Shown in pieces: positions 16,063 to 23,109 of a DNA stretch of 40,303 nucleotides. Positions within the stretch are counted from its first letter, which is position 1, and each line of letters begins with the position of its first letter. The stretch is taken from contig JBBIIC010000021.1 in NCBI GenBank assembly GCA_037446725.1, positions 1 through 40,303 on the forward strand, read 5' to 3'. The notes beneath the pieces were generated by a model. It ran no database searches, was not told the DNA's origin, and was given only the letters and a program-made list of their open reading frames with translations. The stretch comes from JBBIIC01 sp037446725 (GTDB taxonomy: Bacteria > Actinomycetota > Coriobacteriia > Anaerosomatales > SLCP01). A program made the translations under genes and the position numbers.

Positions 16063-16356
16063 CTACTGGCGCGTGACGAACGGGCCGAAGAACGCCGGGT
16101 GAGATGCGGGCGTGCCGAACGGCACGAACGCGACCCGGTCTCCCGGACGGACGAGCGCATCGAGCCCGGCGACGGTCTTGTTGAGGAACACCCCTTCGAT
16201 CCGCTCGATCGGCAACTCGAGCGAGGTCGCGAGATCGTGGGCGGTCGTCCCGTCGGGAGGCACGTCCACCCGAAGCGTGCTCGGACGGCCGCGCTCCTTC
16301 TGGAACGTGTCGAGAAACGCGATCGTGCGTACGGTGACGCTAGCTGTCTCGTGCAT
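16063..16356 (-). CDS. MoaD/ThiS-like beta-grasp protein without a C-terminal Gly-Gly
   Basis: The protein has 97 residues. ATG at 16356 has AAGGAG 5 nt upstream. The ubiquitin-like beta-grasp pattern of ThiS/MoaD is clear: an N-terminal strand, RVDVPPDGTTAHDLATSL (strand, turn and helix), EGVFLNKTVAGLDALVRPGD and RVAFVPF. Sulfur-carrier members end in Gly-Gly, which is thiocarboxylated. This protein continues about 20 residues past the last strand and ends FFGPFVTRQ, so it cannot act as a standard sulfur carrier. Non-carrier MoaD/ThiS-like proteins are common and some are regulatory, for example in tungsten/aldehyde oxidoreductase clusters. No molybdenum or thiamine gene is in view. Confidence 0.78.
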   Translation of the reverse strand: MHETASVTVRTIAFLDTFQKERGRPSTLRVDVPPDGTTAHDLATSLELPIERIEGVFLNKTVAGLDALVRPGDRVAFVPFGTPASHPAFFGPFVTRQ

Positions 16357-16477
16357 GAGGGCTCCTTGCGGTAATGGCTGCGAGAATGGTCGATCCTGCG
16401 CGACCCGCATGTCCATGGTGCGCCGGCGTGAAGTGCGCACGCATTGACTTCGCTCAAGTAGCGAGCGGAGCGTGCGG

Positions 16478-16645
16478 TTGACCGAGAAAGAGGCAGCGCT
16501 GCTCAAGCAGAGCCTGGAACTCATGCTCTCAGACGTGCGGATGGAGATCTGCGACACCGACAGCGGGGACTTCCGCGAGGGCCTCAAGGCCGAAAAAGCC
16601 GTACTCGAACGGACGATCGCACAGCCGGAGTGCGCGGGCGACTGA
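16478..16645 (+). CDS. Short conserved-looking helical protein
   Basis: This 55-codon reading frame begins at TTG 16478, 7 nt after GAGCGGAG. A GTG at 16472 in the same frame has the ribosome binding site too close. The product is acidic and strongly helical: TEKEAALLKQSLELMLSDVR, then MEICDTDSGDFREGLKAEKA and VLERTI. The pattern (helix, D/N-rich turn, FREGLK, helix) resembles small hypothetical proteins I have seen in Actinobacteria and Firmicutes, but I cannot name a family. It is convergent with the downstream ABC permease gene, with about 10 nt between them, and divergent from the MoaD/ThiS-like gene. Confidence 0.62.
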   Translation: MTEKEAALLKQSLELMLSDVRMEICDTDSGDFREGLKAEKAVLERTIAQPECAGD

Positions 16646-16655
16646 CATGCCGACG

Positions 16656-17345
16656 CTAGTCCCCGATGGAGCCGCGCCCGACAGACAGCTTCCTCTGCAG
16701 GCGCCGGGCGACCGTGGAGATCGCGAAGTTGACGACGAAGTAGATGAGCGAGATGACGACGTAGATCGCGATAATCTGTGAGGGCCTCCAGTACTTCGCG
16801 GCGAGGATCGTCCCCTTGTACATCAGCTCGTAGGCCGCGATTGCCATGGCGAACGACGAGTCCTTGATGACCGTCACGAACTGGGACACGATCGGCGGGA
16901 TCATCTTGACGACCGCCGGCGGCAGGACGATGTAGCGCATCGATTGCATGAAGGAGAAGCCCTGCGAGCGGGCGGCCTCCCACTGGCCGGTCGGAACCGA
17001 GTTCAGACCGCCGCGGATGACCTCGGCGATGATGGCCGAGGTGTAGATGGTGAGCCCGATCGTGGCGGCCCACGCGGCGGGCAGACCGAGCACGAAGTAG
17101 CTCGTCAGGATGAGCAGGAGTGTCGGCAGGTTGCGGACGACCTCGATGTAGGAAGCCGCGATGTGCTTGATGACCGGTAGGCCGGTGTAGCGCATCGCGC
17201 CGAGGACCGTCCCGAACCCGAAGCTGAGCACGATCGAAAACGCCGCGATCTGCAAGGTGAGCAACAGGCCGCCCCACAAGCCGATGTAGAACACCGGGTC
17301 GCTCAACATCTCGATGACGGGGTTGGCAGCGACCGCTTCCATCAC
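16656..17345 (-). CDS. Polar amino acid ABC transporter permease (second)
   Basis: The protein has 229 residues and belongs to the HisM/GlnP permease family. It shows five to six transmembrane helices, an N-terminal 'GGLLLTLQIAAFSIVLSFGF' entry helix, 'SYIEVVRNLPTLLLIL', and the EAA loop at about 118-137 (GQWEAARSQGFSFMQSMRYI) that contacts the ATPase. It ends RKLSVGRGSIGD. The start overlaps the previous permease: GTG at 17345 and ATG at 17342 both sit at the TGA of that gene. It is the last gene of the importer operon and forms the heterodimeric channel with the product of 17342-18049. Confidence 0.9.
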   Translation of the reverse strand: MMEAVAANPVIEMLSDPVFYIGLWGGLLLTLQIAAFSIVLSFGFGTVLGAMRYTGLPVIKHIAASYIEVVRNLPTLLLILTSYFVLGLPAAWAATIGLTIYTSAIIAEVIRGGLNSVPTGQWEAARSQGFSFMQSMRYIVLPPAVVKMIPPIVSQFVTVIKDSSFAMAIAAYELMYKGTILAAKYWRPSQIIAIYVVISLIYFVVNFAISTVARRLQRKLSVGRGSIGD

Positions 17346-18049
17346 GCCACCCTCGTCCGCTCTTCAAGCCGCCGCGCCAGGATGGCGAGCGGGAAGCACA
17401 GCAGGAAGTACCCGAGACCGACCAGGACGTAGGTCGGACCGTAGTGGCCGAAGCGGCCAGCGAACGAGTCGCCCGCGTACATGAGGTCACCGCCGGCGAT
17501 GATCGCGATGACCGAGGTGTTCTTGATGAGGCTCACGGCCTGGTTGGTGAGCGGCGGCAGCACGACGCGCATCGCCTGCGGGATGATCACCCAGCGCATG
17601 GCGCCTACGTATGTGAAGCCCTGCGAGAGGGCCGCCTCGAGCTGCCCGCGTCCGATCGACTGGATGCCCGCGCGCACGACCTCGGAGATGTACGCCCCGT
17701 GATACATGCCTACGCCGATGATGCCGATGGCGAGCACCGGGATGAACAGCGCCGGCCACAGGATCGGGATCGCGTTGTAGAGCATGAACACCTGGATGAG
17801 CAGCGGCGTGTTCTGGAAGAACTCGACATAGCCGCGCGTGAAGGCACGAGGCGCGCGCCAGTGCGACGCCGACATCACACCGAAGATCACCCCTAGGGCC
17901 AGCGCAAGCGCCAGCCCCAGGGATGCCACGAGCAACGTGACGAGCATGCCTGCCCACAACAGGTCGAGGTTCTGGAACACCGCCTCCCACCGGGGGATCG
18001 AAAACGGTCCCTCCTGCAGGAATCCTATGTTCGACAGAAGCTCAGCCAT
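17342..18049 (-). CDS. Polar amino acid ABC transporter permease (first)
   Basis: The protein has 235 residues of the HisM/GlnP family. Visible markers are 'WAGMLVTLLVASLGLALALALG' for the first long helix, 'GYVEFFQNTPLLIQVFMLY' (the family's YVE.FRNTPLL.Q region) and the EAA loop GRGQLEAALSQGFTYVGAMR. It also has 'NQAVSLIKNTSVIAIIAGGDL', the last stretch being well conserved in amino acid importers. It starts 27 nt after the binding-protein stop and overlaps the next permease by about 4 nt. It acts in the inner membrane as one half of the translocation pore. Confidence 0.9.
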   Translation of the reverse strand: MAELLSNIGFLQEGPFSIPRWEAVFQNLDLLWAGMLVTLLVASLGLALALALGVIFGVMSASHWRAPRAFTRGYVEFFQNTPLLIQVFMLYNAIPILWPALFIPVLAIGIIGVGMYHGAYISEVVRAGIQSIGRGQLEAALSQGFTYVGAMRWVIIPQAMRVVLPPLTNQAVSLIKNTSVIAIIAGGDLMYAGDSFAGRFGHYGPTYVLVGLGYFLLCFPLAILARRLEERTRVA

Positions 18050-18076
18050 GCGCCGTCCGTCTCTGATCGCAGACGA

Positions 18077-18916
18077 TCAGAGAAGGCCCCACTTCTCGAG
18101 CAGGGCGTCCATCTCGCCGTTTGCCTCCATCTCATCAAGCATGTCGTTGATGAACTCGGTCAGGCCGTCGGTGCCGAGCTTGCTCGCGATGCCGTAGTCC
18201 TGCGGCGAGAAGCCGTCGGGCAGGATGACGGAGTCGTCGGTCACGTAGCCCGAGAGGATCGACTTGTCGACGGAGAAGGCGTCCACGCGGCCCGACTCGA
18301 GCGCCGCGTTAATCTCCGGATACGTCGCAAACTCGAGGAAGTTCACGGTGATGCCGGCGGCGTCGGCCTCGGCCTGGACCGCGTCACGGGTGGTGGCGCC
18401 CTGGGCGACACCGACGGTCTTGCCGTCGAGGTCCGCGAGACCCTCGATGCCGGAGTCCTTCTTCACGAGCAGGCCGACCTCGTCCTGGTAGTACGGCTGC
18501 GAGAAGTTCCACTGCTCCAGGCGCTCGGGCTTGATGGTGAAGGTTGCGATGATGACGTCGAGCTGACCGTTGTCAAGCAGCGGGCCGCGGGTCTTCGCGG
18601 TTACCGGCTCGAACGTGACATCTTCTGCGGTCAGGCCGATGCGCTCGGCGAGCGCGTACGCGAGATCGATCTCCATGCCCTCGAACTCACCGGTCGCAGC
18701 GTCCTGCAGGCCGAAGTTCGGCACGTCGGACTTCACGCCCACGCGAAGGACGCCCGAATCCAGGATCGCCTGGACGTCGGCGGGCAGCTCGGCGGCGGGC
18801 TCTTCGGCGGCGGGCTCCTCGGCCGGCTCTTCCTCGGCGCCCCCACAGCCCACGAGCGACAGGGTGCCGAGCGCGAGCACGAGCGCGAGCAGCAACAACC
18901 ACACTGACTTCCTCAT
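18077..18916 (-). CDS. Amino acid ABC transporter substrate-binding lipoprotein
   Basis: The protein has 279 residues. ATG at 18916 is chosen because AAGGAGG lies just upstream and the protein then begins with a lipoprotein signal ending LSLVGC (lipidated Cys24). A flexible acidic linker (25-45) is built from EEP/AAEEPAAE repeats. The mature part is a family 3 solute-binding protein: 'SGVLRVGVKSDVPNFGL', 'GMEIDLAYALAERIG', 'TIKPERLEQWNFSQPYY', 'ADLDGKTVGVAQGATTRD' and 'GRVDAFSVDKSIL'. The ERLEQWNFS.PYY region and the Arg in TTRD are typical of glutamate/glutamine/aspartate binders. The exact ligand cannot be read from sequence. It is probably attached to the outer face of the membrane and feeds the two permeases downstream. 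Confidence 0.93.
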   Translation of the reverse strand: MRKSVWLLLLALVLALGTLSLVGCGGAEEEPAEEPAAEEPAAELPADVQAILDSGVLRVGVKSDVPNFGLQDAATGEFEGMEIDLAYALAERIGLTAEDVTFEPVTAKTRGPLLDNGQLDVIIATFTIKPERLEQWNFSQPYYQDEVGLLVKKDSGIEGLADLDGKTVGVAQGATTRDAVQAEADAAGITVNFLEFATYPEINAALESGRVDAFSVDKSILSGYVTDDSVILPDGFSPQDYGIASKLGTDGLTEFINDMLDEMEANGEMDALLEKWGLL

Positions 18917-18930
18917 ACGTCCTCCTTCTC

Positions 18931-18949
18931 CCCCGGGGCTTGCCCGGGG
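18931..18949 (-). other. GC-rich stem-loop just upstream of the binding-protein ribosome binding site
   Basis: On the + strand CCCCGGGG...CCCGGGG (18931-18949) folds into a tight stem with a short loop. It lies between the ATPase and binding-protein genes, immediately before AAGGAGG. Stem-loops at this place in ABC-importer operons often mark an mRNA processing or stability site that lets the binding protein outnumber the ATPase. That role here is inferred. Confidence 0.45.
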
Positions 18950-19025
18950 ACACACGACGACACTCACGGTACCTACAGTGCATCAGAGGCCGGTCGGCCT
19001 CGGTCACCCGGATGCGGGGCCTGCG

Positions 19026-19751
19026 CTAGCGCAGGATCTTGCTCAGGAACAGCTTCGTCCGGTCGTGCTGAGGGTTCTCGAAGAAGTGCTCGGGCGTGCC
19101 GTCCTCGATGATGCTGCCCTCGTCCATGAACACGACGCGGTCGGCGGCCTCCTTTGCGAAGCCCATCTCGTGCGTGACGACCACCATCGTGATGCCGCCC
19201 TGTGCGAGCCCGATGATGACGTCGAGCACCTCCTGGATCATCTCCGGGTCGAGCGCGGACGTCGGCTCGTCGAACAGCATGATCTTGGGATGCATGTTCA
19301 GCGCACGTGCAATCGCCACACGCTGCTGTTGGCCGCCCGAGAGCTGAGCAGGGTACTTGTCGGCCTTGTCGCTCAGCCCCACCCGCTTGAGGTAGCCGAG
19401 CGCGGACTCGGTCGCCTCGTCTTTCTTGACGCCACATACGACGATTGGCGCGAGCGAGACGTTCTCGAGGACCGTCTTGTGCGGATAGAGGTTGAACGAC
19501 TGGAACACCATCGCCACCTGCTGCCGTACCTTGGCGACTGGCGCGCGCGCCGCGGTCAGGTCGACACCGTCGACGATAACGCGGCCGGAACTCGGCTTCT
19601 CCAGCATGTTGATGCAGCGGATGAGCGTCGACTTGCCCGAGCCAGACGGCCCGATAATGACGAGCTTCTGCCCGCTCGGGACCTCGAGATTGACGTGCTT
19701 GAGGGCGTGAAGATGCCCGAAGTGTTTACAGACGTCGACAAGCTCGATCAA
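19026..19751 (-). CDS. Polar amino acid ABC transporter ATP-binding protein
   Basis: The protein has 241 residues. The start is TTG at 19751, set by AAAGGAG 5 nt upstream and by the usual family opening IELVDVCKHFGHLHAL; upstream codons look non-coding. All ATPase motifs are intact: Walker A GPSGSGKST at 34-42, the Q-loop in VFQSFNLYPH, signature LSGGQQQR at 137-144, Walker B with DEPTSALDPE at 161-170 and the H-loop VTHEM (His194). It is the GlnQ/GltL type that powers polar amino acid uptake. As the first gene of the four-gene operon (ATPase, binding protein, two permeases) it is followed by a 110-nt gap holding a stem-loop. The TTG start may keep its level low relative to the binding protein. 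Confidence 0.93.
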   Translation of the reverse strand: MIELVDVCKHFGHLHALKHVNLEVPSGQKLVIIGPSGSGKSTLIRCINMLEKPSSGRVIVDGVDLTAARAPVAKVRQQVAMVFQSFNLYPHKTVLENVSLAPIVVCGVKKDEATESALGYLKRVGLSDKADKYPAQLSGGQQQRVAIARALNMHPKIMLFDEPTSALDPEMIQEVLDVIIGLAQGGITMVVVTHEMGFAKEAADRVVFMDEGSIIEDGTPEHFFENPQHDRTKLFLSKILR

Positions 19752-20047
19752 AGATACTCCTTTGCCGGGTCGCCACGTGCTCCCTCGATGCAGGCGCGAT
19801 GCCGCAGCCACAGTGACCGCCGAGGTCAGGCAACCAGCCCGCGGAGACCTCATGCATTTGTGCGGAGAACAGTCTAGCAGTTGGCGCCGGTCGGCGTGAG
19901 TCGACATTGCCTCGTGCCACGTCGAAGGGGAAGGCGCCGTGATTCGAGAGCCATCCGTGGAAACCACAAGTGAGCGCGTGATTCGGACGCCTGCGAACGC
20001 CGTGCTGCGCCCGTAGCGCGAAGGTGTCAGAGAAGGCGACCCCGAGC

Positions 20048-21064
20048 ATGAAACCCGTCGAAACAAGCGGGACCGCGCGAATGCTGAGACTCTGGGCCAA
20101 AGCACTGATGGCCGCAGCGATACTGCTCATGACACCGATCGCCCTCCTGCTGACGCCCCGGGAAGACCGCAGCGGCATTCTGATCGTGACCGCCGTGGCG
20201 AGCATGATCCTCCTTCCAGGAATCACCAGGGACGTGCTCTCACTGCGCCAGACACGGAGGGCTCGGGAGACGGATGACTCGCGACCGCCGTCCCTGGAAC
20301 GCGTGTGGGACCAGAGCCTACGGGATGATGGTTCCCGGAACCCCGCGACGGCCCTCTCCGATCTGGCGCGCCCCCTGCTCGAACCCGGCTGGCGCGCCAC
20401 GGTGCGTGACGGGCCGAGCATCGGTAGGTCCCTGCTCGTGCGCCGGACCGGGGCGACGCTACTTACCGCAGAATCGAGCGCTTTGCGGCACGCGATCGAG
20501 AGCGCGGCCGCAGCGACGGGAGTGGCGCCTGTTCCCTCGGTGTGGTCCGCGCCGACGGAGGCGAGCAACGCCTTCGTCATCGAGGGCAGCGACGGCTATG
20601 GCATCGTGTTCGGACAGCATATGCTCGCCAACTTCGCCGCCGAGGAGATAACGGCTGTCGCGGTCAACCTGTTGAGCCGCTGGGAGGACGGGATTCCGGA
20701 CGATTTCGGGTTCGCCCGGCCCCGGAAGAGCGCCGCCATCACCGTTCGCTACGAAGCCGCGCTCAGGGCGTACTTCGCTCGGGATCGACGTACCGTGCTG
20801 GCGATGCGTGATCCGGCTCCGCTCGTGTCGGCACTTCGGAAGACCGAAGCGGCGGACCCGTGGATTCCCGGGATTACCGTGGACGACGCGCTTTCGACGT
20901 GGACCTGGCCCGGTCCACCCATCGCTGATCCTCCTGATGACTGGGCCGACGTGGTCGCCCTGTTCGGCCGAGCCCTCACCGCCGAGGGGACCGGCACCGC
21001 ACCACGAGCTGAGACCGTAAGGATCGCACTCATCGAGGACCTCACCGCTCCCCGGACAGACTAG
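20048..21064 (+). CDS. M48-like (HtpX/Ste24-type) membrane protein lacking the HExxH zinc site
   Basis: The protein has 338 residues. Two N-terminal transmembrane helices (16-36 and 43-64) precede a soluble domain. Residues 156-212 follow the M48 core: 'TGVAPVPSVWSAPTEASNAF', then 'GIVFGQHMLANFAAEEITAV'. Active relatives continue from EE..AV into AHEL.H. Here the five positions of HExxH read V206-N-L-L-S210, so both zinc histidines and the catalytic Glu are gone. It is therefore probably a catalytically dead homologue used for binding or regulation. The start is uncertain: ATG at 20048 has AGAAGG about 12 nt upstream, and GTG at 20024 is an alternative. It is divergent from the amino acid importer operon. 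Confidence 0.65.
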   Translation: MKPVETSGTARMLRLWAKALMAAAILLMTPIALLLTPREDRSGILIVTAVASMILLPGITRDVLSLRQTRRARETDDSRPPSLERVWDQSLRDDGSRNPATALSDLARPLLEPGWRATVRDGPSIGRSLLVRRTGATLLTAESSALRHAIESAAAATGVAPVPSVWSAPTEASNAFVIEGSDGYGIVFGQHMLANFAAEEITAVAVNLLSRWEDGIPDDFGFARPRKSAAITVRYEAALRAYFARDRRTVLAMRDPAPLVSALRKTEAADPWIPGITVDDALSTWTWPGPPIADPPDDWADVVALFGRALTAEGTGTAPRAETVRIALIEDLTAPRTD

Positions 21065-21195
21065 CGAGACACAGCCAGGACGCCACGGTCGCCGGCGCCA
21101 ACCTCGGTCAGGAGACCTTGCACGGTGGCCTCGGACGCGGGGATGCTGTTACTCTTGGAGCGCAGCGGGTTGACGGAAACTGGGGAGGAGAAGCA

Positions 21196-21396
21196 ATGGC
21201 GCCGACACGGGGGTTCGCCTTTGCGGTTTCGATCGCACTCGTCTTCGTACTCGTGGGACTGCCGGTCTGGATGTTCGGCGTGGTGGCAGGGGCCTCAAGT
21301 CTCCTGCAGGCCGGCTACCTCCTCGTCACCATCGGCGGCGCGGCCGCGATCTTCCTGCTCATCGCACTTGGCATGCGGAAAGACGCCGCGAGCTGA
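21196..21396 (+). CDS. Small two-helix membrane protein
   Basis: The protein has 66 residues. ATG at 21196 has a strong GGGGAGGAG 6 nt upstream, which sets the start over an in-frame reading from further upstream. It has two transmembrane segments (about 9-30 and 36-59), a short basic start (APTRG) and a short cytoplasmic-type tail (RKDAAS). I do not recognise a family. It lies about 130 nt after the M48-like gene on the same strand and converges with the AbgT gene. Its good ribosome binding site supports a real gene. Confidence 0.6.
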   Translation: MAPTRGFAFAVSIALVFVLVGLPVWMFGVVAGASSLLQAGYLLVTIGGAAAIFLLIALGMRKDAAS

Positions 21397-21432
21397 TCTC
21401 CGGCTCCGCGGAGGCGCGCCATCGCGACGCCC

Positions 21433-23109
21433 CTAGACCGGAGCCCCCGGGCCGAGTGGGATCCCAAGCAAGTACCACAGCGCAAAGAACGCCGTCCACA
21501 CGACCGTGAGCGCGAGGAAGTACGGCAGCATCAGCGCGATCACGGTCCCGATCCCTGAGCGCTTGTCGTACCGGGCCGCGAACACCACGATCAGCGGGAA
21601 GTACGCCATGATCGGCGTGACGATGTTGATCGGCGAGTCGGCCACCCGATAGGCGGCGAGCACCGTCTGCGGGGCGACGTCGAGGCGCAGGAAGAGCGGG
21701 ATGAAGATCGGTGCCAGCAGTGCCCACTTCGCGATGGCCTGCGGCATGATCACACCGACGAGGATCGTGATCCCGATCGCGCCGAGGAGCAGCCACAACG
21801 ACCCGACGTCCATCGTCTCGATGAGGTCACCGAGCTTCACCGCAGCGATCTTCGCCATGTTCGAGTAGTTGAAGTACGCGATGAACTGCGCGATGAGCAG
21901 GAACAGGAAGAGCAGCCCGGCAAGCCCCGCCCACGACTTGGTGATGGCCGCTATTACCTCGTTGTTGCTCGTGAGCGTGCCCGCTCCACGCCCGTAGCCG
22001 AGTCCAGCGGCGAGGAACAGCAGGGCGATGATCACGATCAGACTGTTCATGAACGGCGAGGTCCCGATGATCGAGCCGTCCAGCGGGTCTCTCAGCGGCG
22101 CACCCGCAGGCGCAGTCAGCACGGTGATGAAGGCGACCGCAAACGCAAGGCCGATGCCCGCCCACCGAAGACCCTTAGCGTCCTGCTCCGGCGTGATCGC
22201 TGCGAAGGAGTCCGGCTCGTCGGGGTGGTCTTCATCGCTCGGTGCGTGAGTGTCGTCGTACACGCCAAGCCTCGGCTCCACGATCCGCGTGGTGACGATC
22301 GCGAGCAGGACGGTGAGCACGAGGGTTGAAGCGATCCCAAAGTACAGGTTGGCTGTGATATCGATCGAGCCGGCCGGCTCGACCAGCTGAATCGCCTCAT
22401 TGGTAATCTCGGTGAGGATGGCGTCGGTCGGTGTCACCAGCAGGTTCACCCCGAAACCACCGGCGACGCCGGCAAATGCGGCCGCCATGCCGGCAAGCGG
22501 GTGGCGCCCCACGCTCTTGAACGCGGCTGCCCCCAGCGGGATGAGCACGAGGTAGCCGGCGTCAGATGCGATGCTGGAGATGACGCCGAGGAACACGATG
22601 ATGTACGTGAGGGCGCCGACCGACGAGACCGCCACGAGCTTCCGGATGAGCGAAGCGATGAGCCCCGAGAGCTCGGCGACACCCACACCGATCATGACGA
22701 TGAGGATGATGCCCATCGCCGTGAAGCCCATGAAGTTCGGGACGAACGACGTGAAGAGGAAGCGTATGCCGTCCGCCGTCAGCAGCCCCTGGGCCTTGGC
22801 GGTCTCCCGGACGATGGTGTAGTCGCCCGCGCCTGCCGGCTCGCGCGGCAGCGTCTCGCCGGGAAGCGTCGACCCGGGGATGTCGACCTCCTCGACCTCG
22901 ACCGGCGGCGGCTTGACGATCTCGTAGGTGGCGCTGACGTCGAGCATGTAGAGCAACTGCGACAGCACGATCACGCCGAGGCACAGCACCAGGAAGAGAA
23001 TCGCCGGGTGCGGGACCTTGTTGCCGACCCGCTCGATGAAGTCGAGGATGCGCTGGGTGAGGCCCACGCGCTCCGGCGGACGGGACGCGACCGCCGGTTC
23101 CGCGCTCAC
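21433..23109 (-). CDS. AbgT-family transporter
   Basis: The protein has 558 residues with about eleven transmembrane segments. It belongs to the AbgT family, whose founder imports p-aminobenzoyl-glutamate and whose members YdaH and MtrF were reported to export sulfonamides. Family segments seen are LDFIERVGNKVPHPAILFLV near the N-terminus, SFVPNFMGFTAMGIILIVMI, SSIASDAGYLVLIPLGAAAF, FAGVAGGFGVNLLVTPTDAI, AGLAGLLFLFLLIAQFIAYF, NYSNMAKIAAVKLGD and YRVADSPINIVTPIMAYFPL. A long polar loop at about 70-110 contains the EVEEVDIPGSTLPGE stretch. GTG at 23109 has AAGGGGG 6 nt upstream and overlaps the M20 peptidase stop by 4 nt (GTGA). The pairing suggests import of a peptide-like substrate that the partner hydrolyses. 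Confidence 0.9.
   Translation of the reverse strand: MSAEPAVASRPPERVGLTQRILDFIERVGNKVPHPAILFLVLCLGVIVLSQLLYMLDVSATYEIVKPPPVEVEEVDIPGSTLPGETLPREPAGAGDYTIVRETAKAQGLLTADGIRFLFTSFVPNFMGFTAMGIILIVMIGVGVAELSGLIASLIRKLVAVSSVGALTYIIVFLGVISSIASDAGYLVLIPLGAAAFKSVGRHPLAGMAAAFAGVAGGFGVNLLVTPTDAILTEITNEAIQLVEPAGSIDITANLYFGIASTLVLTVLLAIVTTRIVEPRLGVYDDTHAPSDEDHPDEPDSFAAITPEQDAKGLRWAGIGLAFAVAFITVLTAPAGAPLRDPLDGSIIGTSPFMNSLIVIIALLFLAAGLGYGRGAGTLTSNNEVIAAITKSWAGLAGLLFLFLLIAQFIAYFNYSNMAKIAAVKLGDLIETMDVGSLWLLLGAIGITILVGVIMPQAIAKWALLAPIFIPLFLRLDVAPQTVLAAYRVADSPINIVTPIMAYFPLIVVFAARYDKRSGIGTVIALMLPYFLALTVVWTAFFALWYLLGIPLGPGAPV

Noticed and set aside
19752..20023. The 270-bp region upstream of the amino acid importer as a possible riboswitch or T-box.
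   Set aside because: I could not find a T-box motif, a glycine or lysine riboswitch core, or paired stems beyond chance.
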